The notes under the pieces were generated by a model that saw nothing but the letters and a program-made list of their open reading frames with translations, made no database searches and was not told the DNA's origin. DNA of 5,072 nucleotides from contig CALZOH010000211.1 of NCBI GenBank assembly GCA_945827465.1, forward strand, positions 1-5,072. The letters run 5' to 3'. A program made the translations under genes and the position numbers. Shown piece after piece: positions 1 through 5,072 of the stretch (position 1 is its first letter; each line of letters begins with the position of its first letter). Origin of the DNA: an uncultured Prevotellaceae bacterium. GTDB lineage: Bacteria > Bacteroidota > Bacteroidia > Bacteroidales > Bacteroidaceae.

Positions 1-137
1 GGAAAACCTTGCCCGGCTCGTGGGGAACGTTTCCTGATGACAGAAAACAAAAAATGGAGATTCGCTGATGATTCATTGTATCAGCAAAGCTCCACTTAGA
101 ACTGTTTTAACACGTGCTGTCGGTCTGGAAGATCCGG
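1..137. other. 3' flank of the S41 gene, no assignable gene
   Basis: This stretch lies downstream of the S41 peptidase stop codon and runs off the left edge. On the plus strand all three frames are open from the edge for only a short way, with stops at 35-37, 66-68 and 97-99. A plus-strand gene could therefore end here, converging on the peptidase gene, but none of the tails (11 to 32 codons) is recognisable. The only structure seen is the hairpin with a T-tract annotated separately. Confidence 0.4.
44..88 (-). terminator. Possible intrinsic terminator of the S41 peptidase gene
   Basis: Read on the minus strand, a stem formed by 85-80 and 69-64 (GCTGAT with ATCAGC, 10-nt loop) is followed after about nine bases by a six-T run (54-49) and a four-T run (47-44). 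Two further A-T pairs, 61-62 with 87-88, extend the stem past one mismatch. It begins about 50 nt after the peptidase stop codon, a sensible place for termination. The stem is short and the gap to the T-tract is longer than ideal, so this is a moderate to weak call. Confidence 0.4.
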
Positions 138-1919
138 CTACTTTCCGGCTGTTGTGAGCCACTGACGAGCGGCCTGAAGAGCAGCGTCGGCTCCTTCGGT
201 GAAGTAAGAGTTATAGGTTTCGCTCACTGGGATGTCGGGCTGCAAACCATGGCCCACAAATTCAAATCCGTCGGGAGAAACATCGTGCTTGGAACAAATG
301 TTGGCCCACGAAACACCTTCTTGCAAACAAATGCGTACGCCGTTGCCCGTGCTGCCGCCCGTAGGATCGCCCACCAAGACGGCCCGCCGATTGCCTTGGA
401 GAACGCTGCTGAAGTCTTCGGCCGAACTGAATGTGCCGGCATTGACCAGTACGGCGATACGTCCGGAGTAGGGCTTGACGGTCGTGGTGGGTGCAATCGT
501 ACCGCTCCGATGTTTGTAGTCGTCCATCTTGATGCCCCAGGAGGCATAGGCCGGGATGTAATAGGGGCTGCTCCACGACTGATCCTTCAGGGTGTCGGTG
601 GTGATGTGCTTAATGATATAGTCGCCGTATCCTGAATTGCCGCCCGGGTTGTTGCGCACGTCAATAATCAAGCCCTTGGTGTTGGATAATTGGGCAAAGA
701 TGGTGTCGAAGCGTTGGTTGAACTGGTTATCCATAAACTGGTTGATGCGCAGGTAGCCGATACCGTCCGACAACTGCCGATAACTCATGACGGGCTGCTG
801 GGGCCGCGTGATATTGTGCTTGTCGTTGGTGCGGTATTTCACCGTGAAGTTTCGTTGTCCATCCTTCAAAGTGAGTTTCACGCGCTCGCCATTCGGGCGC
901 TTGACGAGTTCGCTGCTGCTGAAGGTGCAGTGGTTGAGCCATTGCGGTGTGGATGAAGAAACATTCGGCATGATGTGCTTGGCGGCCCACGTCATCACGT
1001 CAACGCCGTCAATGGCTACCAGTTCCATGCCCCGACGAACGCCCCGGTCGAGCAAGTCCTGATTCCATACTTGGTCAACATAGACCTTCCCTTCGAGCAA
1101 AACGGTGGAGAGGGGAGCCGAAACGGGCTTCTGAGTTGGCGAGGTGGAGTAGACAAAGGTGTGACCGTCGCGCAGCGTAGCAGTCATGCGTTGCAGCAGG
1201 CGCGTAGCTTCGTCATCGCTTTTGGCTGATTTCAAGAGCGGCAGATAAGCCACGTAGAGGCTGTCCCAATTGAGTTTTACGCGGTTCATGAACACAAAGT
1301 TGCGGCGCGCTCCGGACCACAGGCGCGAAAGAGCCAGCACATATTGGTCAGAGCGGGGCAGTCGTCTGAAATAACTGGCTTGCGAACGGTTCTTTGCGGG
1401 TTGATTGTAATAGTCGACCGTTTTCCACTCGACGGGTACGCAAATCTCGTTTTCAGTGGTGACATCCAGGAAGTATAAGGTGCCGTCTTTGGCCTGTTCA
1501 TAGCAATAAAAGGTCCTTGATTTTTCAAAATAAGCCGATGCTCCCACGGAGCCGATTCGGAGGAAGCATTGGTCTCGGTTGAGTTGTCCGAGTTGTTCGA
1601 ACTCGCGGCGCACGCTTTCTACGAGGGAGGGCTGGGGATGGGCGATGACAACGCGCTCACCGCGTGTCCATCCGTCGCCATCGCGGCGCTGCATGGTGAA
1701 TCCGGTAACGCCTGCGTCGTTGGGCCCAAAGGTTCCGGTGTAATTAACCGGGGTGACCACGGCACCCTTTTGGCGTTTCAGTTGCTTGAAGATTTCAGAT
1801 AAAGGTTTTTCGGCTTTTTCCACCTTTCGGGCATAGGCACAAGGTACAGTGAACAGAAAGGAGAGCGCCCAAAGGCATAAGAGCAACAGATGGCTCGAAA
1901 CGAAAGAATATTTCTTCAT
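138..1919 (-). CDS. Secreted S41 family serine peptidase, tricorn-like
   Basis: A 593-residue exported peptidase of family S41 (C-terminal processing/tricorn-core fold). Residues 1-30 form a signal peptide: basic start MKK, a long hydrophobic core and a likely cleavage after AYA30. C27 follows V-P, which is not a good lipobox, so a soluble periplasmic or secreted protein is more likely than a lipoprotein. An N-terminal region is followed by a helical tricorn-like segment (about 195-257) ending in LRDGHT, with H253. A PDZ-like segment follows (about 270-355, VRRGMELVAIDGVDV). The S41 catalytic core begins near 385 and has IIDVRNNPGG (418-427), GTFSSAEDF with probable nucleophile S499, GDPTGGSTGNG (517-527) and a GHGLQPD motif near the end. 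The lysine that C-terminal processing peptidases carry about 25 residues after the serine is absent (T524 here). This favours a tricorn-like Ser/His mechanism using H253. The start is supported by the signal peptide directly after it. It is transcribed divergently from the GH95 gene. The family is sure; the substrate is unknown. Confidence 0.9.
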   Translation of the reverse strand: MKKYSFVSSHLLLLCLWALSFLFTVPCAYARKVEKAEKPLSEIFKQLKRQKGAVVTPVNYTGTFGPNDAGVTGFTMQRRDGDGWTRGERVVIAHPQPSLVESVRREFEQLGQLNRDQCFLRIGSVGASAYFEKSRTFYCYEQAKDGTLYFLDVTTENEICVPVEWKTVDYYNQPAKNRSQASYFRRLPRSDQYVLALSRLWSGARRNFVFMNRVKLNWDSLYVAYLPLLKSAKSDDEATRLLQRMTATLRDGHTFVYSTSPTQKPVSAPLSTVLLEGKVYVDQVWNQDLLDRGVRRGMELVAIDGVDVMTWAAKHIMPNVSSSTPQWLNHCTFSSSELVKRPNGERVKLTLKDGQRNFTVKYRTNDKHNITRPQQPVMSYRQLSDGIGYLRINQFMDNQFNQRFDTIFAQLSNTKGLIIDVRNNPGGNSGYGDYIIKHITTDTLKDQSWSSPYYIPAYASWGIKMDDYKHRSGTIAPTTTVKPYSGRIAVLVNAGTFSSAEDFSSVLQGNRRAVLVGDPTGGSTGNGVRICLQEGVSWANICSKHDVSPDGFEFVGHGLQPDIPVSETYNSYFTEGADAALQAARQWLTTAGK

Positions 1920-1944
1920 ACGGTTTGATGATAACTATTAATGA

Positions 1945-1952
1945 TTGATATA
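1945..1952 (-). promoter_or_regulatory. Weak candidate -7 element for the S41 gene
   Basis: Read on the minus strand this is TATATCAA, which matches only TA and the first T of the Bacteroidota -7 consensus TAnnTTTG. It is noted because it sits exactly 17 nt after the TAAGTAATGGA box, the same spacing as the perfect -7 box of the GH95 gene. It would place the transcription start about 15-20 nt before the start codon at 1919. A poor -7 match would fit a promoter that depends on an activator or an alternative sigma factor, but that is inference. Confidence 0.25.
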
Positions 1953-1969
1953 GGGAAAGCAAAGCGCAG

Positions 1970-1980
1970 TCCATTACTTA
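1970..1980 (-). repeat. Shared upstream box, S41-side copy
   Basis: Read on the minus strand this is TAAGTAATGGA, identical over 11 bases to the copy at 2073-2083 on the plus strand, so the two form a widely spaced inverted repeat (92 bp between arms). It ends 50 nt upstream of the S41 start codon. The matching position relative to both divergent genes suggests a shared operator or a promoter recognition element in the -33 region. The binding factor is unknown. Confidence 0.5.
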
Positions 1981-2072
1981 TACACACATCCCTCCCATTT
2001 CTCCATGAAATAAATCGTTTTTTTTCAGTGAAGGCCATCTACCGCTTTCAGAAAAAGGATTTTGCAGCGTGG

Positions 2073-2083
2073 TAAGTAATGGA
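2073..2083 (+). repeat. Shared upstream box, GH95-side copy
   Basis: TAAGTAATGGA on the plus strand, the exact inverted copy of 1980-1970. It ends 17 nt before the -7 box at 2101 and 55 nt before the preferred GH95 start at 2139, so it overlaps the position where a -33 element would lie. The ATG inside it (2079-2081) begins the longest version of the GH95 reading frame, but its position inside this box and upstream of the -7 element argues against its use as a start codon. Confidence 0.5.
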
Positions 2084-2100
2084 AGCCGAAATGTTTTTCG

Positions 2101-2108
2101 TACTTTTG
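2101..2108 (+). promoter_or_regulatory. Bacteroidota-type -7 promoter element of the GH95 gene
   Basis: TACTTTTG matches the Bacteroidota housekeeping -7 consensus TAnnTTTG at every fixed position. The expected -33 TTTG, 19 nt upstream, is only AATG (2078-2081) and falls within the TAAGTAATGGA box; the nearest real TTTG (2061-2064) is too far away. Transcription would start near 2113-2117, leaving a short leader of roughly 22-26 nt before the ATG at 2139. A perfect -7 with a weak -33 is what one might expect of an activated promoter. Confidence 0.55.
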
Positions 2109-2138
2109 CGCATCAACTCAAACCCATCGATGTTCAAT

Positions 2139-4643
2139 ATGAAAAGACTCTCACTATCCGGCATGTGGCTCACAGCCCTGCTGACCCTGACTCTTTTTCC
2201 GGCCAACGCGCAGGCAGATTCCCATCGCGTTCCGTTGCAAGTAAGATTTAACCAACCCAGTTCGTTCGAGGGCGCTCTGCCCTGGTATCACGGCAAGCCC
2301 CAAGGCTTCAAAGGCAAGCTGCCCATCAGCTATATCCCGGCATCCCAGATAGACCCCGAGTGGGAAAACAACTCCCTGCCCATCGGTAACAGCAATATCG
2401 GCGCCTCAGTATTTGGCTGCATCGAAACGGAGCGCATCTCACTCAATGAAAAGTCGCTCTGGCTGGGCGGTCCCAATACGAGCAAAGGCACCGACTATTA
2501 CTGGAAGGTGAATAAGCAGTCGGCCGGCGTTTTGAAAGACATCCGCGAGGCTTTTGCTAAAGGCGACAAGCGCAAGGCAGCCGAACTGACGATGAACAAC
2601 ATGAACGGTTACATCTCATACGAGTCGCAAGATGAAGACCCGTTCCGCTTCGGCGCTTTCACCACCTTGGGCGAACTGCACATTGAGAGCGGACTGAAGG
2701 CCGAAAACGCTATCGGTTATGAGAAAGTCCTCTCGCTCGACAGCGCCATGACGCGCATCGCCTTTACCGACCGTACCACCGGCGTGCGCTATCTTCGCGA
2801 GAGCTTCTGCTCCTTCCCTGAAAACGTATTGGTGATGCGTTATAGTGCCAACCGAAAGGGTATGCAGAACCTCAAGCTCACTTATCACGACAATCCACTG
2901 GCTACGGGCCAATGTGTTCCCTGGGGCCGGGACGGACTGAAATATACGGGTCGCCTCGACAATAACCAAATGGAGTTCTGTCTGCTGATTCGCGCCCAAG
3001 TAACAGGCGGTAGCGTGAGCAATGCCGACGGCACGCTGACCATCAGAGGAGCAAAGGAGGTGACCTTCTTGCTCACTGCCGATACCGACTACCGCATGAA
3101 CTTCGATCCTGACTACAACGACCCGCTGACTTACGTGGGCGAGAAGCCGCAGGAAACCACGGCTGCGTGGATGGAGGCCGCCTCAAAGATGAACTACAAG
3201 AAATTGCTCAAACGCCACTTGGCCGACTACCAGCCGCTCTTCCACCATGTAGACTTCTGTCTCGGCAATCGGGGTATAGACCTCTCTAAAGCCACCTCGC
3301 AACGACTCGCCGACTATCGCCGCAACGGTAACGATCCCTATCTCGAGACGCTCTATTTCCAATTTGGCCGCTACCTGCTCATTGCAAGTTCCAGAGCCGG
3401 CTCGCTGCCCGCCAACTTGCAGGGAATTTGGCTCAACAACATTGACGGCCCGTGGCATTGCGACTACCACAACAACATCAATATTCAGATGAACTACTGG
3501 CCTGCCCTCTGCGACAACCTGCTGGAATGTATGCAGCCCATGATTGACTACATCAAGACGCAGGTGAAACCCGGCGAAGAGACGGCCCGCAGTTATTGGG
3601 GAGCTCGTGGATGGACGGCTTCCATCTCTGCCAACCCATTCGGCTTTACGGCTCCGCTGCGCGACAGAGCCATGTCGTACAATCTGAGTCCTGCCGCCGG
3701 TCCATGGCTGGCCACTCATTTGTGGGATTATTACGACTACACCCGCGACCGCGAATGGTTGCGTAGCGAAGGCTATCCCATCATCAGGGGAGCCGCCCGC
3801 TTCGCTACCGACTTCCTCTGGAAAAAGCCCGATGGTACCTATACCGCTGCACCAAGCACCTCGCCCGAACATGGAGGCATTGACGAAGGCGTTACCTATG
3901 TTCACGCCGTTGTGCGCGAATTGCTCTCTGAAGCAATTCAGGCCGCCAACATCCTGCAGGTAGATGCCGACGAAGCTCGGGAATGGCAAAACGTGATTGA
4001 CCGCTTGGTTCCCTATCAGATTGGTCGCTACGGACAGTTGCAGGAGTGGAGCACCGATATAGATGACCCGAAAGACGAGCATCGTCATGTTAACCATCTC
4101 TTCGGACTGCATCCCGGTAGTCAAATCAGCCCCATTACTACTCCCGACTTGGCTCAGGCCTCGCGCGTAGTGCTTGAGCATCGCGGCGACGGCGCTACCG
4201 GATGGAGCATGGGCTGGAAACTCAATCAATGGGCTCGTCTGCACGATGGCAATCATGCCTATATGCTCTACGGTAACCTGCTGAAGAATGGTACGGCCAA
4301 TAATCTTTGGGACATGCACCCGCCCTTCCAGATCGACGGAAACTTTGGCGGCACGGCGGGAGTCACCGAGATGCTTTTCCAGTGTCATGCCGGCTTCCTG
4401 CACTTCCTGCCCGCCTTGCCCGACGCTTGGAGGGAGGGACACATCAACGGTCTCTTGGCTCGCGGAGGATTTGAGGTAGACATAGAATGGAGTAACGGCA
4501 GTCTGACCCGTGCCATTGTGCGCTCAAAGAAAGGTGAGAAATGCAGTGTAAGATACCGTCAGGCCACCTTGGAATTTGCCACACAGGCCGGAAAACAATA
4601 TCAATTGGAATGGAAAGATGGTGCACTGCGCCTATCGAAATAA
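2139..4643 (+). CDS. Secreted GH95 alpha-L-fucosidase-type glycoside hydrolase
   Basis: An 834-residue exported glycosidase of family GH95, whose members are inverting enzymes that mostly remove alpha-1,2-linked L-fucose from host glycans, milk oligosaccharides or plant xyloglucan; some act on alpha-L-galactosides. Residues 1-26 form a signal peptide (MKRL, hydrophobic core, cleavage after AQA26 or ANA24) without a lipobox. An N-terminal beta-sandwich domain has LPIGN (80-84) and LNEKSLWLGGP (from 102). The (alpha/alpha)6 catalytic region carries NINIQMNYW, where N446 and N448 match the catalytic asparagines of Bifidobacterium AfcA (N421, N423). It also has SPEHG with the likely general acid E577 (AfcA E566), HRHVNHLFGLHPG, GWSMGWKLNQWARL, and QIDGNFGG with D733 (AfcA D766). 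A C-terminal beta domain ends the protein. The frame is open 20 codons further upstream to an ATG at 2079, but that ATG lies upstream of the -7 box and would bury the signal peptide; 2130 is a possible alternative. The gene is divergent from the S41 peptidase. The exact substrate cannot be read from the sequence. Confidence 0.93.
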   Translation: MKRLSLSGMWLTALLTLTLFPANAQADSHRVPLQVRFNQPSSFEGALPWYHGKPQGFKGKLPISYIPASQIDPEWENNSLPIGNSNIGASVFGCIETERISLNEKSLWLGGPNTSKGTDYYWKVNKQSAGVLKDIREAFAKGDKRKAAELTMNNMNGYISYESQDEDPFRFGAFTTLGELHIESGLKAENAIGYEKVLSLDSAMTRIAFTDRTTGVRYLRESFCSFPENVLVMRYSANRKGMQNLKLTYHDNPLATGQCVPWGRDGLKYTGRLDNNQMEFCLLIRAQVTGGSVSNADGTLTIRGAKEVTFLLTADTDYRMNFDPDYNDPLTYVGEKPQETTAAWMEAASKMNYKKLLKRHLADYQPLFHHVDFCLGNRGIDLSKATSQRLADYRRNGNDPYLETLYFQFGRYLLIASSRAGSLPANLQGIWLNNIDGPWHCDYHNNINIQMNYWPALCDNLLECMQPMIDYIKTQVKPGEETARSYWGARGWTASISANPFGFTAPLRDRAMSYNLSPAAGPWLATHLWDYYDYTRDREWLRSEGYPIIRGAARFATDFLWKKPDGTYTAAPSTSPEHGGIDEGVTYVHAVVRELLSEAIQAANILQVDADEAREWQNVIDRLVPYQIGRYGQLQEWSTDIDDPKDEHRHVNHLFGLHPGSQISPITTPDLAQASRVVLEHRGDGATGWSMGWKLNQWARLHDGNHAYMLYGNLLKNGTANNLWDMHPPFQIDGNFGGTAGVTEMLFQCHAGFLHFLPALPDAWREGHINGLLARGGFEVDIEWSNGSLTRAIVRSKKGEKCSVRYRQATLEFATQAGKQYQLEWKDGALRLSK

Positions 4644-4667
4644 TTCTTCTAAGACATTTCACAATTC

Positions 4668-4700
4668 AATTAGCCGGAGCAATTTTTGCTCCGGCTAATT
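4668..4700. terminator. Bidirectional terminator between convergent genes
   Basis: A perfect 15-bp inverted repeat, AATTAGCCGGAGCAA at 4668-4682 and its exact complement at 4686-4700, closes on a TTT loop. The arms have a GC-rich middle (GCCGGAGC) and A/T ends, so the hairpin ends in a short T-rich segment when read from either strand. It starts 24 nt after the GH95 stop codon (4641-4643) and lies 21 nt beyond the stop codon of the converging DUF3108 gene. No long T-run follows on either side, so efficiency is uncertain, but placement and symmetry make a shared terminator the best reading. Confidence 0.8.
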
Positions 4701-4721
4701 ATTCGCCTAAAGGGAGAAGTG

Positions 4722-5072
4722 TTAGCTCTTTTTGGAGGTAAGCGGATTTCTTACGCCTTTGTAGCCGGAAAGGTAGGCTTTGGCCGTGCCGATACGTAAG
4801 AAGAGGTCTAAACGGACGGGGATGTGATTCAAGTCGTCGGTTACGTAGAAGGTGACTACTTCTTTTTCCTTTCCGTTTTCTGTTTCAACGAATGAGAAGA
4901 TGAGACAGCGATATGTGACGCCGTTTTTCATTTTCACGTCTTTCTTACCACGATATATCAGATTTTGCGGAGCTATTCCGTCGCCGTCAGTCATCGTGAA
5001 CTTGATGCGGTGACCTTTCTTGAATTGTGAAGGATCGTATGAGCGGGCGCGCAACATGATGCTGAGCATGTC
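4722..5072 (-). CDS. DUF3108 domain-containing protein, C-terminal part
   Basis: The last 116 or so codons of a minus-strand gene whose 5' end lies past the right edge. The frame stays open through the edge (an Asp codon at 5072-5070 precedes the Met at 5069), so that Met is probably internal. The sequence has the pattern I associate with Bacteroidales DUF3108 proteins: DMLSIMLRARSYDP, GHRIKFTMTDGDG, LIYRGKKDVK, then TYRCLIFSF, VVTFYVTDDLNHIPVRLD and a YKGVRNPLTSK end. These are usually exported proteins with a beta-rich domain and no known enzymatic role; the signal peptide would lie outside the window. The gene converges on the GH95 gene, with 78 bp between the stop codons and a shared hairpin in the gap, so it is not in that transcription unit. 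The family call is from memory of its motifs; function is unknown. Confidence 0.8.
   Translation of the reverse strand, partial: DMLSIMLRARSYDPSQFKKGHRIKFTMTDGDGIAPQNLIYRGKKDVKMKNGVTYRCLIFSFVETENGKEKEVVTFYVTDDLNHIPVRLDLFLRIGTAKAYLSGYKGVRNPLTSKKS

Noticed and set aside
1..99. Possible C-terminal tail of a plus-strand gene entering from the left edge.
   Set aside because: All three frames are open only briefly and none of the short tails is recognisable, so no frame can be chosen.
114..635. A 173-codon plus-strand frame over the 3' part of the S41 gene.
   Set aside because: It is antisense to the catalytic core of the peptidase, has no recognisable domain and no promoter-like sequence before it.
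2023..2051. Two TTTCAG direct repeats (2023-2028 and 2046-2051) and an eight-T run at 2018-2025 in the intergenic region.
   Set aside because: Six-base repeats in an A/T-rich gap are expected by chance, and they do not align with either putative promoter.
2061..2064. TTTG as the -33 element for the GH95 promoter.
   Set aside because: It lies 36 nt before the -7 box, well beyond the usual spacing of about 19-21 nt.
3183..4442. A 419-codon open frame on the minus strand inside the GH95 gene.
   Set aside because: It is fully antisense to a gene whose family motifs are conserved, its translation has no recognisable domain, and long antisense frames arise easily in moderately GC-rich coding sequence.
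1..5072. CRISPR arrays, tRNA or rRNA genes, insertion sequences and phage genes.
   Set aside because: No regularly spaced repeats, cloverleaf-like sequences, transposase motifs or target-site duplications were seen by eye on either strand.

Overview
The window looks like a piece of a Bacteroidota chromosome, most likely order Bacteroidales and perhaps Prevotellaceae. Three things suggest this: the protein families (a secreted S41 peptidase, a secreted GH95 glycosidase and a DUF3108 protein of Bacteroidales type), start codons without a strong Shine-Dalgarno sequence, and a perfect Bacteroidota-type -7 promoter box (TAnnTTTG) ahead of the GH95 gene. The genus is an inference.

Layout from left to right. 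Positions 1-137 hold no assignable gene; they are the 3' flank of the S41 gene and contain a modest hairpin plus T-tract that could terminate it. Positions 138-1919 (minus) encode an exported S41 serine peptidase with tricorn-like features. Positions 1920-2138 are a divergent control region. Positions 2139-4643 (plus) encode an exported GH95 alpha-L-fucosidase-type enzyme with the full catalytic set. A perfect 15-bp hairpin at 4668-4700 separates it from a convergent DUF3108-domain gene (minus), whose 5' part lies beyond the right edge.

How they may work together: the peptidase and the glycosidase are transcribed divergently and both carry Sec-type signal peptides. The 219-bp gap carries the same 11-bp box (TAAGTAATGGA) upstream of each gene, in the orientation of each gene, 50 and 55 nt from the two start codons. 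This suggests joint control of a small glycoprotein or fucosylated-glycan degrading pair. The shared box is seen in the sequence; joint regulation is inferred. There is no SusC/SusD pair, sulfatase or regulator in the window, so membership of a polysaccharide utilisation locus cannot be shown here. The enzymes belong to known families. The paired box is the most unusual thing seen, and I see no wholly new system.
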